Shown one piece after another: positions 18,795-27,344 of a stretch of 64,000 nucleotides of DNA; within the stretch, counting starts at the first letter, position 1; the number at the start of each line of letters is the position of its first letter. Both the position numbers and the translations under genes were made by a program. Source of the stretch: Amycolatopsis thermoflava N1165 (GTDB lineage: Bacteria; Actinomycetota; Actinomycetes; Mycobacteriales; Pseudonocardiaceae); the NCBI RefSeq assembly GCF_000473265.1, contig NZ_KI421511.1:2951560-3015559 (forward strand), read 5' to 3'. The notes beneath the pieces were generated by a model, which was not told the DNA's origin, ran no database searches, and saw only the letters and a list, made by a program, of their open reading frames with translations.

Positions 18795-19577
18795 CTAGAC
18801 CGTCTCGGTCCGTCCGCCGTCGACGGTGAGCACGGTTCCGTTGACATAAGCGGCTTCCTCGGACGCGAGAAACGCCACGGCCGCGGCGATTTCCGATGGT
18901 TCCGCGGCGCGCGCGGCGGGAATCTCGGCCTGGTCCTCGGCCACGGCCTGGGTGACGTCGACGCCCCGCGCCGCCGCCCGGCTGCTCAGGATCTCCATCC
19001 GCCGAGGTGTGAGTGTCGCACCGGGGGCGACACAGTTCACCGTCACCCCCCGGTCAGCGTATTCACGGGACGCCAGTTTCGCCGCGGACGTGACTGCCGC
19101 GCGCAGCACGGTCGAGGTCGCCAGCTGGGGCTGCGGTTGCCGCACCGCGGTCGAGGTGATCACCACGACACGACCGAAACCGTTGGCCGCCATGCCTGGT
19201 AACGCCGTACGCAGCAGCGCCAGCGGTCCCAGGAGCAGGAGGTCGAACGCCGCGCGCCAGGTTTCGTCCTCGACTGCGAGGACCCGGCCGGGAGGCGGGC
19301 CGCCCGCGTTGACGACGAGCACGTCGAGGCTGCCGTGCCGCTCGCCGATGTCGGTCACGGCGGCGGCGCACGCCAGCGGGTCGGCGAGATCGACGACGAC
19401 CCGGTCGACGAGATCGCCGCCATCCAGCTCCTTCGCTGTCGCATCGAGAGACGACGCCGTCCGCCCGGCGAGAACGACGCGGTGGCCACACTCGAGCAGG
19501 GTGCGCGCCACCGCGGCGCCGATACCGCCCGATCCGCCACCGATGAATGCGGTTCTTGGCTGTTCAGAAGAGTTCAT
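18795..19577 (-). CDS. SDR family oxidoreductase lacking canonical Tyr-x-x-x-Lys
   Basis: This 260-residue Rossmann protein has GGGSGGIG at 13-20 and NAGG as in FabG-like SDRs. At the catalytic site it reads LATSTVLRAAVTSAAK, with no Tyr-x3-Lys pair; Ser/Thr and Arg occupy the aligned positions. A subgroup of FabG-like SDRs with this Ser-x-x-x-Arg type site exists, so it may be an atypical reductase or a non-redox member. First gene of the leftward meta-cleavage operon, divergent from the FMO gene. Confidence 0.82.
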   Translation of the reverse strand: MNSSEQPRTAFIGGGSGGIGAAVARTLLECGHRVVLAGRTASSLDATAKELDGGDLVDRVVVDLADPLACAAAVTDIGERHGSLDVLVVNAGGPPPGRVLAVEDETWRAAFDLLLLGPLALLRTALPGMAANGFGRVVVITSTAVRQPQPQLATSTVLRAAVTSAAKLASREYADRGVTVNCVAPGATLTPRRMEILSSRAAARGVDVTQAVAEDQAEIPAARAAEPSEIAAAVAFLASEEAAYVNGTVLTVDGGRTETV

Positions 19578-19621
19578 GATGGTTCCATTTTCGTCAGCCG
19601 CTCGGGCGTCACCAACCGCCA

Positions 19622-19638
19622 GTCCCGGTCGATGGGAC
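19622..19638. promoter_or_regulatory. Palindrome GTCCC-N7-GGGAC between divergent SDR and FMO genes
   Basis: A short perfect-arm palindrome lies in the 139-bp divergent promoter region. Its arms resemble the core of the 12111-12154 inverted repeat, so both might be read by the same regulator. Short enough to be chance. Confidence 0.3.
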
Positions 19639-19716
19639 ACCGCGTTGGCTTCCCCGGCCGCGCGGCTCACGATGGGCGCTCGGCACACCGACCGTGCCGA
19701 GTCAGGAGGACCGAAG

Positions 19717-21249
19717 ATGCGTGTGGCGATCGTCGGAGCCGGGATTTCCGGATTGACGACGGCTAAAGTGCTGACGCAGGCCGGACACGATGTCGTGGTC
19801 TTCGACAGATGTCCCGACGTAGGCGGCGTGTGGAGTCGTACCCGCCGTTACCCCGGAGTGACGACGCAGAGTCCGGCGGCCCAGTACGCGTTCTCCGATT
19901 TCCCGATGCCGAAGGATTTCCCGGAATGGCCGACGGGACGCCAAGTGCAGGAATACCTCGCGTCCTATGCGCGCAATTTCGGCATCGATTCCCTGCTGCG
20001 GCTGGAGACCGAAGTCGAGTCCGTTGTCCCGGACGCCGGGGGTTGGCTCGTGACCACCAAGGGCGACGGCGTTCCCGAAACCGAGCGGTTCGACCGTGTC
20101 GTCGTGGCAAATGGGGTGTTCTGCGAGCCAGCGGTGCCGAAGTTTCCTGGCGTCGACGAGTTCCGCGCAGCCGGCGGTGTGCTGATGGCTGGGACCGAGT
20201 TCCTGGACCTCGATGACGCGCGGGACCGGCACGCCGTGGTGGTCGGCTACGGGAAGTCGGCGTGTGATGTCACCGTGGCGATCGCGTCGGTCGCCGCGAG
20301 CACCGACATCGTGGCGCGCCAGCTGCTGTGGAAGATCCCGCGGAAAGTCGCCGGGGTTCTGAACTTCAAGGTGCTGCTGATGACCCGCCTCGGCGAGGCG
20401 CTGTTCCGCTACCGCACGCTGCGCGGGTTCGAGAAGTTCCTGCACGGTCCCGGCGACAAGCTCCGGCGCTCGCTGATCAACTCGATCGGCTCCGTCTCGG
20501 TCAAGCAGTTCGGTCTGGACAAGCTCGATCTGATCCCCCGGGGAACGATGGAAGGCATCGTCCGGGGCGCGATCGGCCTGGCCACCGAAGGATTCTTCGA
20601 AGGCGTCGAGGCCGGGACGATCCGGGTGCGACGCGACCGGACGATCGCCCGGCTGTACGTCGACGGCGAACAGCGGTACGCCGAACTCGACGATGGAACC
20701 GCGATCCCGGCGGACATCATCGTCTGTGCGACCGGTTTCCAGCAGTCCGTTCCGTTCCTCGACGCGAACGTGCAGGCCAAACTGCACGACGACCGCGGAA
20801 ACTTCGCGCTTTACCGGCAGATCCAGCCGCTGGACGTCCCTGGCCTCTATTTCAACGGCTACAACTCGTCGTTCTTCAGCCCGCTCAACGCGGAACTCGC
20901 GGCATTGTGGATCGCCGCGGACGTCGAGGGAATACTCGAGCTGCCCAGCCTCGACGCCCGGCGCGAGCAGGTCACCGGGCAGCTTGAATTCATGGACGAC
21001 GCGCTCGGTTCGCACCACTGCCGAGGCACGAAGATCATCCCGTTCTCGCTGCACCACGCCGACGAGGTGCTCACCGATCTCGATCTTCAGATCGGCGTTC
21101 TGACCAGGGCGTTCCAGTGGCTCGCCCCCGTTGACCCGGCGACCTATCGCAAGGTGACACCGGCACTGCTCGACCGGATCGCCGCTGCCCGGGCGGCCCA
21201 GCCGAAGGCGGCACCCGTCTTGCCGGAGACGTCCGCGAACAAGTCCTAG
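19717..21249 (+). CDS. Flavin-containing monooxygenase / Baeyer-Villiger-like
   Basis: This 510-residue flavoprotein starts with the FAD motif VGAGISGL at 6-13. A second Rossmann loop is VVGYGKSACD near 180, and CATGFQQSVPF near 340 is typical of FMO-type enzymes. Class B monooxygenases use NADPH and FAD to insert oxygen, giving esters or lactones from ketones, or to oxygenate N or S. The strict BVMO fingerprint F-x-G-x-x-x-H-x-x-x-W is not evident, so the reaction type is open. AGGAGGA lies 7 bp upstream of the ATG. It leads the rightward operon with a cupin and a SnoaL-like protein. Confidence 0.85.
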   Translation: MRVAIVGAGISGLTTAKVLTQAGHDVVVFDRCPDVGGVWSRTRRYPGVTTQSPAAQYAFSDFPMPKDFPEWPTGRQVQEYLASYARNFGIDSLLRLETEVESVVPDAGGWLVTTKGDGVPETERFDRVVVANGVFCEPAVPKFPGVDEFRAAGGVLMAGTEFLDLDDARDRHAVVVGYGKSACDVTVAIASVAASTDIVARQLLWKIPRKVAGVLNFKVLLMTRLGEALFRYRTLRGFEKFLHGPGDKLRRSLINSIGSVSVKQFGLDKLDLIPRGTMEGIVRGAIGLATEGFFEGVEAGTIRVRRDRTIARLYVDGEQRYAELDDGTAIPADIIVCATGFQQSVPFLDANVQAKLHDDRGNFALYRQIQPLDVPGLYFNGYNSSFFSPLNAELAALWIAADVEGILELPSLDARREQVTGQLEFMDDALGSHHCRGTKIIPFSLHHADEVLTDLDLQIGVLTRAFQWLAPVDPATYRKVTPALLDRIAAARAAQPKAAPVLPETSANKS

Positions 21250-21274
21250 ATCACGTTGACGGAAAGGATTGGAA

Positions 21275-21727
21275 ATGACCACCGAATCCACGGCCCCGAG
21301 CCGGGTGTTCCGGACCGAGGACGGAACGAATCTCGGCGCGATCGGGCTGGGCATCTACACAAGGCTGACCGGCGCGGAAACAAAAGGCGCCTATTCGCTC
21401 TTCGAATACGTCGTCCCGCCCGGCCTCGGCGGCCCGCCCACCCACATCCACTCGCGGGAGGACGAACTCTTCACCTGTGTCGAGGGGCGGGTCACGGTCG
21501 AGCTCGACGGTGTGGAGCACGTGCTCGCGCCGGGCGACTCCCTGCTCATGCCACGCGGCGTCCCACACGTCTTCTACAACTCGTTCGACGTCCAAACGCG
21601 GGTGATCGCCGTCGTTTCCCCGCCCGGCCTGGAAAACTATTACCGAGAACTGAGTGAACTGCCACCGGGGCGCGACATGAAACTCGTCGCCGAGGTCATG
21701 ACCCGCTACGGGCTGGCACTCCAGTGA
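21275..21727 (+). CDS. Cupin domain protein
   Basis: This 150-residue single cupin has the two conserved motifs: HIHSREDELFTCVEG (about 58-72, His-x-His with a distal Glu) and MPRGVPHVFYN (about 91-101). These are metal-ligand sets like those of quercetinase-type or phosphomannose-isomerase-like cupins. It follows the FMO gene by 25 bp and overlaps the SnoaL-like gene by 4 bp (GTGA). An in-frame TTG lies 6 bp upstream; the ATG with GGAAAGGA is preferred. Function is unassigned. Confidence 0.8.
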   Translation: MTTESTAPSRVFRTEDGTNLGAIGLGIYTRLTGAETKGAYSLFEYVVPPGLGGPPTHIHSREDELFTCVEGRVTVELDGVEHVLAPGDSLLMPRGVPHVFYNSFDVQTRVIAVVSPPGLENYYRELSELPPGRDMKLVAEVMTRYGLALQ

Positions 21728-22107
21728 GCGGCGACGTGACCGGCCGCGCGCAGATGGTGCGCTCGATGTGCGCGGCCGTCGATCGCGGCGACGCCGAGGA
21801 CTTCGCCAAGTGGTTCCGCGACGATGCCACCTACACGTTCGGCAATGGCGAGACGATCACGGGCCGGACGGCCATCGCCGCGGCCACGGCCGGCGCCGTG
21901 GCCGCGCTCCCCTGGGTACGGCACACGATCCGGGAGATAACCGACACCGGCGACCGCCTCTTCTGTCACTTCACCATCGAAACGGCCGCGCCCGACGGGA
22001 AACACCTGGCGTTGCCGTGCATGACGGTCATCAGCCTGGCCGGGACGCAGGTCGCCGACTACACCGTCTACATGGACTTCTCCCCGGCGATGGCCGGAGA
22101 CGGGTGA
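21724..22107 (+). CDS. SnoaL-like/NTF2-fold polyketide-cyclase-type protein
   Basis: This 127-residue protein has a SnoaL/limonene-epoxide-hydrolase-like pattern: RAQMVRSMCAAVDRGDAEDFAKWF followed by DDATYTFGN and a C-terminal TVYMDFSP. Members of this fold act as cyclases, isomerases, hydrolases or dehydratases, or bind small molecules. The GTG start overlaps the cupin stop (GTGA). It may process the FMO product; no catalytic residue can be assigned with certainty. Confidence 0.78.
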   Translation: MSGDVTGRAQMVRSMCAAVDRGDAEDFAKWFRDDATYTFGNGETITGRTAIAAATAGAVAALPWVRHTIREITDTGDRLFCHFTIETAAPDGKHLALPCMTVISLAGTQVADYTVYMDFSPAMAGDG

Positions 22108-22692
22108 GCATTCCTGACATCACGTTCGCTGATCAGCTTGGGTCTGGTGCGGGTCTCGTGAGCACTCCGCAGGTCGAACTCAACTGCCAGGCTCTGGCGG
22201 TCCTCCGCGCGACGTGAACCAGGCGGGTGCAGCTTTGCCGAGCTGCACCCGCCATTGCTCGTCGACGGCCTCGCGGTCGGCGACCCACTGCGCGCGCCCG
22301 CGTCCACGCCGGACTGGTGCGTGCCGCACCGCACGGCGCGGATGATGATCCGGGACGTGAAACTCGGATCCGCGGGCAGCGCAAGTCGTTTCGCGGACGA
22401 TGCGGTGCGGAAAATGGCTCAGTTGGATCAATCGTCTCGGCTAGCGTGCTTCCTGGACACGGGCTCTTGCCACCCATGGCAACATTCTCCGGGAGGTCCC
22501 CGAATGCCCACTTTGCAGCAGCCGGCCCGCCGCGCAGGACACAGAGAAAACGGCCAAGGCGGACGGCGTACGCCGCTGTCCATCTCGGCTCGGACGAGTC
22601 CTCGTGGGTAAGCGGCGCGGATTTTCGGGTCGAGGGCGGAGTGACGGCATGGCGGCACGTCCCACCAGCTCAGACAAAGGGAGCCGAATCCG
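22108..22692. other. 585-bp intergenic region without a convincing gene
   Basis: No open frame here has credible codon use plus a recognisable product on either strand. The only clear structure is the 13-bp hairpin at 22222-22253. The right part presumably holds the promoter of the SDR/P450 operon; no operator matching the palindromes elsewhere in the window was seen. Confidence 0.6.
22222..22253. terminator. 13-bp perfect hairpin after SnoaL-like gene
   Basis: GGCGGGTGCAGCT, a 6-base loop and its exact complement lie 115 bp after the FMO operon. No T-run follows, so it is a probable actinobacterial I-shaped terminator. Confidence 0.6.
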
Positions 22693-23436
22693 ATGACCGA
22701 GTCCCAGCACCGTGTCGCTGTCGTCACCGGGGCCGCCCGTGGCATCGGCCGGGCCGTGGCCAAGGGGCTCGCCGAGCGTGGTGCTCACGTCATAGCGGTC
22801 GACCTCGACCACCCCAGCGAGACGGTCGGGCAACTCGAGGCGTCGGGCCACAAGGTGACCGCACTGCGGGCAGACGTCTCCGACCCCGATCACACCGCCG
22901 AGATCGGCGAGGAGGTCCGCAGCCGGCACGGCCGCTGCGACATCCTGGTCAACAACGCCGGGATCTTCCCGTTCGTCGACATTTCAGAGCTTACGTACGA
23001 CACCTGGCGCAAGGTGCTGTCGGTGAACCTCGACTCACAGTTCCTCATGACGCAAGCCGTACTGCCTTTGATGAAGGAAGCCGGCTGGGGACGGATCGTC
23101 AACATCACGTCGAATTCCATTGGTCTCGCGGTGCCGCAGATGAGTCACTACATGGCCAGCAAGATGGGGATCATCGGGTTCACCCGGGGCTTGGCGAACG
23201 ACGTCGCGGATCACGGGATCACCGTCAACGCGGTCGGCCCGACCCTGTCCCGGACTCCCGGCGTCACCTCGGCGGTTCCGACGGAACTGATGGCACAGGT
23301 TTCCCGGAGCCAGGCGATCAAGAAGATCGGCGAAGCCGACGACGTCGTCGGCACCGTCCTCTTTCTGACCAGTGAGGACTCGTACTTCGTCACCGGACAG
23401 ACCATCATGGCCGACGGCGGCCTGGTCCGCTTGTGA
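22693..23436 (+). CDS. SDR family oxidoreductase
   Basis: This classical 247-residue SDR has TGAARGIG at 13-20, NNAG near 91 and the catalytic Ser-Tyr-Lys in NITSNSIGLAVPQMSHYMASK. It resembles 3-oxoacyl-ACP reductase-type alcohol dehydrogenases using NAD(P). GGGAG precedes the ATG. First gene of a five-gene rightward operon with a P450 system and an LLM enzyme, so it may oxidise the alcohol produced by the P450. Confidence 0.88.
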   Translation: MTESQHRVAVVTGAARGIGRAVAKGLAERGAHVIAVDLDHPSETVGQLEASGHKVTALRADVSDPDHTAEIGEEVRSRHGRCDILVNNAGIFPFVDISELTYDTWRKVLSVNLDSQFLMTQAVLPLMKEAGWGRIVNITSNSIGLAVPQMSHYMASKMGIIGFTRGLANDVADHGITVNAVGPTLSRTPGVTSAVPTELMAQVSRSQAIKKIGEADDVVGTVLFLTSEDSYFVTGQTIMADGGLVRL

Positions 23437-23467
23437 AGCCCAGTCAATACACAACGGAGTGTGTCGA

Positions 23468-24673
23468 ATGGACAGCACGACGGGCGTGCCCAGCGCCCCC
23501 GAAACCGACTTCGATCACCACGACACAAGCTTGAGCCGCGACGAGGTGCTCGACGTGTACACCTCGCTACGAGAGCAGTGCCCGGTCACGCATAGTTCCG
23601 CGCACGGTGGTTACTTCAATGTCACGCGCTACGAGGGAGTGCGCGCGGTGACCACAAGTCCCGACCGGTTCAGCTCCGCGGACGGAGTCCTGATTCCCTC
23701 GACCCCGTTGCCGCCGATCCCGCCGCTGGAGTTCGACGGTACCGAGCATGAGGCATGGCAGAAGATCATGCAGGCTCCCCTTGTCCCGGCTGAGGTCCGC
23801 AAGCATCAACCTCTGCTCGACGATGTGGTCAGGACCGAGATCGACGGTTTCGCGCGGGAAGGCAAGGCCGACCTCTGGTCGGACTTCGCTGATGCCATTC
23901 CGGCGCTGGTCATCGGGCGTTTGATCGGTCTGTCGCCGAGTTCCGCTCCGCGAATGCGCGCGTTGGCGATGGGCGTGCTCAACTCACTGGGATCTGGGAA
24001 TGAAGAACAAGCCAGTGAGGAGTTCTTCGATTTCACGTCCGCCGAACTGGCGTCGCGACGGGAGGATCCGCGAGACGACTACCTGACGCAGCTGGCGACC
24101 GGTTCTTTTGGCGGACGAACGCTGAGCGACGCTGAAGTCGGCGGCATCCTCGTCGCGTTCTTCATTGGTGGCCACCACTCGACCGCGGCGTCGATCGTCG
24201 GGCTGTTGCACCACATCCTGACCGTCGAAGGGCTTCGCGAGGCGGTCACAACCGATCCCAGCACGCTCCCGAAGGCGATCGAGGAGAGTCTGCGCTTGAC
24301 GACGCCGCTTCCGCATTTTGCCCGGAAGGTCCTGCAGGACACCGAAATAGAAGGTGTGCCGATCCCCGCGGGCGGCAAAGTGCTGCTGAACTACCTCGCC
24401 GCCAACCGGGACCCGCGGCGTTTCGACGACCCCGAGAAGTTCGACCTGGATCGGCGCCGAAATCAACATCTCGCATTCGGATACGGGACGCACATGTGTA
24501 TCGGACGCCACCTGGCCCGCGCAGAACTGGCCACGGCGGCAACCCAGCTTCTCCACCGCCTTCCGGATATCGAAATCGACGGCGATGTACGGTTCACCGG
24601 CCTCATCGGCGGCAACATCATGCAGATCGCCTCACTGCCCGTGCGCTTCACACCCGAGCATTCCGACAGTTGA
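23468..24673 (+). CDS. Cytochrome P450 with GGHHST I-helix
   Basis: This 401-residue P450 has heme ligand Cys344 in FGYGTHMCIGRHLAR and E273-x-x-R276. The I-helix reads GGHHST at 234-239: the conserved acid is replaced by His and the alcohol pair is Ser-Thr. It is encoded 31 bp after the SDR and immediately upstream of a ferredoxin and a ferredoxin reductase, a complete class I three-component system. Substrate unknown. Confidence 0.9.
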   Translation: MDSTTGVPSAPETDFDHHDTSLSRDEVLDVYTSLREQCPVTHSSAHGGYFNVTRYEGVRAVTTSPDRFSSADGVLIPSTPLPPIPPLEFDGTEHEAWQKIMQAPLVPAEVRKHQPLLDDVVRTEIDGFAREGKADLWSDFADAIPALVIGRLIGLSPSSAPRMRALAMGVLNSLGSGNEEQASEEFFDFTSAELASRREDPRDDYLTQLATGSFGGRTLSDAEVGGILVAFFIGGHHSTAASIVGLLHHILTVEGLREAVTTDPSTLPKAIEESLRLTTPLPHFARKVLQDTEIEGVPIPAGGKVLLNYLAANRDPRRFDDPEKFDLDRRRNQHLAFGYGTHMCIGRHLARAELATAATQLLHRLPDIEIDGDVRFTGLIGGNIMQIASLPVRFTPEHSDS

Positions 24674-24694
24674 CGCGGAAACGGAGTCGATCGC

Positions 24695-25018
24695 ATGGCG
24701 AAGATCACCTTTGTCCGGCGCACAGGCCAGCAGGAAACCGTCGATGCCGAAATGGGCACCAGCGTGATGGAAGCGGCGCTCGACAACGACATCGACGAGA
24801 TCGTCGCCGAGTGCGGCGGCTCGATGTCGTGCGCGACCTGCCACGTGTACGTCGACGACAAGGACCTGGGCCGGCTCGCGCCACCGAGCGACACCGAGAT
24901 AGCCATGCTCGAGGGCGCCGCGGCACCGGTCAAGCCGTCGAGCAGACTCTCGTGTCAGCTGACGATGACCGCCGGTCTCGACGGCATCACCGTGTTCCTC
25001 CCCGAGGAGCAGTACTGA
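24695..25018 (+). CDS. [2Fe-2S] ferredoxin, adrenodoxin/putidaredoxin type
   Basis: This 107-residue ferredoxin has cluster cysteines at Cys40, Cys46, Cys49 and Cys87 (ECGGSMSCATCH and LSCQL), the spacing of putidaredoxin-type proteins that feed P450s. It is encoded between the P450 and the reductase; the reductase start overlaps its stop by 1 bp (TGATG). It carries single electrons from the reductase to the P450. Confidence 0.93.
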   Translation: MAKITFVRRTGQQETVDAEMGTSVMEAALDNDIDEIVAECGGSMSCATCHVYVDDKDLGRLAPPSDTEIAMLEGAAAPVKPSSRLSCQLTMTAGLDGITVFLPEEQY

Positions 25019-26211
25019 TGACTCAAGCGCAGGTGGTCATTGTCGGCGCCGGGCACGCGGGTTTCACCGCGGCCGCGTCACTACGCCGGAACGGCTATGC
25101 GGGCGCAATCGCCTTGATCACGGCAGAGAGCTGCCTCCCGTATCAGCGGCCTCCTTTGTCGAAGGGCTATCTCGACGGCCTCCGCGAGGATCGCCTCTCA
25201 TTCCGGCCGGAGCATTTCTACGAGCGCAAGGGAATAGAACTGCTTCGCGCGTACCGGGTCGAGGAGATCGATCGCACCGCGAAGGCGGTCGTGCCCGCGT
25301 CCGGGGAATCTCTGCGGTACGACCACTTGATCCTGGCCACCGGATCAACACCCCAGGCGGCACGGCTTCCCGGTAACGATCTGGACGGCGTTTTCCGGCT
25401 CCATCGCCGCGCGGACGCCGACGCGCTCCGAGAACGGCTCGTCACGGCTCGTGAGGTGGTCATCGTCGGTGGCGGGTTCATCGGCCTCGAGTTCGCCGCC
25501 CACGCGCGAGGCCGGGGAAAGAACGTCACGATCGTCGAAGCGGCTGACCGGCTCATGGCCAGGGCGGTCACACCGGTGATGTCGGAGTTCTTCCTTCGTG
25601 AGCACGTGTCGGCAGGCTCCCGCGTCTTGCTGGACACGCCTGTCGCACGGCTGGTCGGCGGCGACGGCTCGCGCGTTCAGGGCGTCGAGCTGCACGATGG
25701 TTCCCTCGTGAAGGCCGATCTCGTCGTAGTAGGCGTCGGTGTCCGGGCGAACACCGGGCTGGCCGAGCGGGCGGGGCTCGCGGTGAACGACGGCGTCCTC
25801 GTCGATCGCTGCCTGCGCACGTCCGATCCGGACATCTTCGCGATCGGTGACTGTGCGTCCTACCCGTACCGGAACCGGCGAGCCCGGCACGAATGCGTCG
25901 AAAACGCCGTCGGCCAGGCGCACGCCGTGGCCGGCACGCTGACCTCCGGCGAATCGCAACCTTACCGGCGGACACCGGTCTTCTGGAGCGACCAAGCTGA
26001 TCTCAAGCTCCAGATCGTGGGCGACTTCAGTGGTAGCGACCGCACCGAAGTGATCAGTGACCCCGCTGGACGGTCGTTCTCGGTCAACTGCTATCGAGAC
26101 GGTGCCCTGATCGCTGTCGAATCGGTGAACCGTCCGTCCGACCATGTGGCTGCGAGGAAGCTCGTTGACCGGTCCGGCTGTAGTTCTCCAGCTCAAGCGG
26201 AAGGAAGCTAA
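25018..26211 (+). CDS. NAD(P)H:ferredoxin reductase, putidaredoxin reductase family
   Basis: This 397-residue FAD pyridine nucleotide-disulfide-type oxidoreductase has FAD-binding VGAGHAGF near 10, LPYQRPPLSKGYL near 40, NAD-binding VGGGFIGLEFA near 151 and the C-terminal FAIGDCA signature. It reduces the adjacent ferredoxin for the P450. The ATG overlaps the ferredoxin stop. It ends 3 bp before the LLM start. Confidence 0.93.
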   Translation: MTQAQVVIVGAGHAGFTAAASLRRNGYAGAIALITAESCLPYQRPPLSKGYLDGLREDRLSFRPEHFYERKGIELLRAYRVEEIDRTAKAVVPASGESLRYDHLILATGSTPQAARLPGNDLDGVFRLHRRADADALRERLVTAREVVIVGGGFIGLEFAAHARGRGKNVTIVEAADRLMARAVTPVMSEFFLREHVSAGSRVLLDTPVARLVGGDGSRVQGVELHDGSLVKADLVVVGVGVRANTGLAERAGLAVNDGVLVDRCLRTSDPDIFAIGDCASYPYRNRRARHECVENAVGQAHAVAGTLTSGESQPYRRTPVFWSDQADLKLQIVGDFSGSDRTEVISDPAGRSFSVNCYRDGALIAVESVNRPSDHVAARKLVDRSGCSSPAQAEGS

Positions 26212-26214
26212 GGC

Positions 26215-27264
26215 ATGCGATTTGGGGTACTCTATGATCTTCGCAATCCGGCTAGGCCTGACTGGCACCGCCCATGGTCCCAGTTCTACAGTGGCGCGTT
26301 CGAACACATGCAAGAGATGGAGCACGTCGGATTCGACGCGGTCAGCCTGAGTGAGCATCACGGTGACCCGGACGGATACAATCCGGGACTTCCGGTGACG
26401 CTGACCGCGGCCGCGCACCACACCAGCAGGATACGCATCGGTACCAACATCATCCAGGTGCCGTTTTATCACCCGGTCCTCCTCGCCGAGCAACTCGCCG
26501 TGATCGACATCTTGTCCGGCGGCCGCCTCGATGTCGGCCTGGGCCAGGTCGGGCCGACCTTCAACATGGAATTCCCGATGCTGGGGGTGAACCCGAAGTT
26601 CCGGCCGAGTCTGCTTGACGAGGGCATTGACATCATGCGGAGGTGCTGGAGCTCTGACGAGCCCTTCAGCTACCACGGCAAGCGCTGGCATCTCGACGAT
26701 GTGTGGATCAACCCGAAACCGATACAAAAGCCGTTGCCGGTGTGGGTTGTCGCGGCGTTCTCCGCGGCGGTGATGGACCGGGTTGCGAAGCGCGGGCTGA
26801 ATGTCGGTGGGCTCGGCGGGTTTTTCCAGGGACTCACCGGTGGGCAGACGTGGCAGAAGTGGCTGGCCGGCTGGCGGGAGGCGTGTGTCCGCAACGGAAG
26901 GCAGCCCAACTACGCGAAGATCCACACGTTCGGGACCTGTTACATCACCGATGACCCGGAGCGAGCCTGGGCGAAGCACCGTGGAGGAATATTCGAGCAT
27001 TTCCACTACCGCCGGGGAGATGTGCACCCGTACAGCTCGTTACTGATGGACGTACCGCCGACCAAACCCGAGGACATCCCGAACTGGGAGCGGATATTCC
27101 AGACACCGGGCCAAGCCATCACGGAGCTCCGCGCCACATACGAAGAGGGCGGGCCTGACGAACTTCATCTGATGGCCACCCGGCACGGGATGACCTGGGA
27201 GGAATCTGCCGGTTACCTGCGCAACTTCGCCGAGAAGGTCCTTCCCGCCGTACGGGACTTGTGA
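26215..27264 (+). CDS. LLM class flavin-dependent monooxygenase
   Basis: This 349-residue luciferase-like enzyme has SLSEHHGDPDGYNPG near 44, RIGTNIIQVPFYHPV near 74 and GGRLDVGLGQVG near 101. It is the last gene of the SDR/P450/ferredoxin/reductase operon (3-bp gap) and needs reduced flavin from elsewhere; the reductases at 1600 and 29639 are candidates. It has no unusual start, and the substrate is unknown. Confidence 0.87.
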   Translation: MRFGVLYDLRNPARPDWHRPWSQFYSGAFEHMQEMEHVGFDAVSLSEHHGDPDGYNPGLPVTLTAAAHHTSRIRIGTNIIQVPFYHPVLLAEQLAVIDILSGGRLDVGLGQVGPTFNMEFPMLGVNPKFRPSLLDEGIDIMRRCWSSDEPFSYHGKRWHLDDVWINPKPIQKPLPVWVVAAFSAAVMDRVAKRGLNVGGLGGFFQGLTGGQTWQKWLAGWREACVRNGRQPNYAKIHTFGTCYITDDPERAWAKHRGGIFEHFHYRRGDVHPYSSLLMDVPPTKPEDIPNWERIFQTPGQAITELRATYEEGGPDELHLMATRHGMTWEESAGYLRNFAEKVLPAVRDL

Positions 27265-27278
27265 GGCGGCTCGCGGAT

Positions 27279-27314
27279 CGCTCGGGGCTGCGTACCCATG
27301 CGCAGACCCGAGCG
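27279..27314. terminator. Bidirectional hairpin between convergent LLM and AraC genes
   Basis: A compound stem (CGCTCGGG and CTGCG paired with CGCAG and CCCGAGCG) lies 15 bp after the LLM stop and about 30 bp before the AraC stop on the other strand. It probably terminates both transcripts. Confidence 0.6.
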
Positions 27315-27344
27315 TTCGCTACGACACGCCGCAGCTTGTGGTCG

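Noticed and set aside
22250..22690. Possible short genes in the gap before the SDR/P450 operon
   Set aside because: Several open frames overlap on both strands, none has a ribosome site plus gene-like third-position bias, and no family was recognised.
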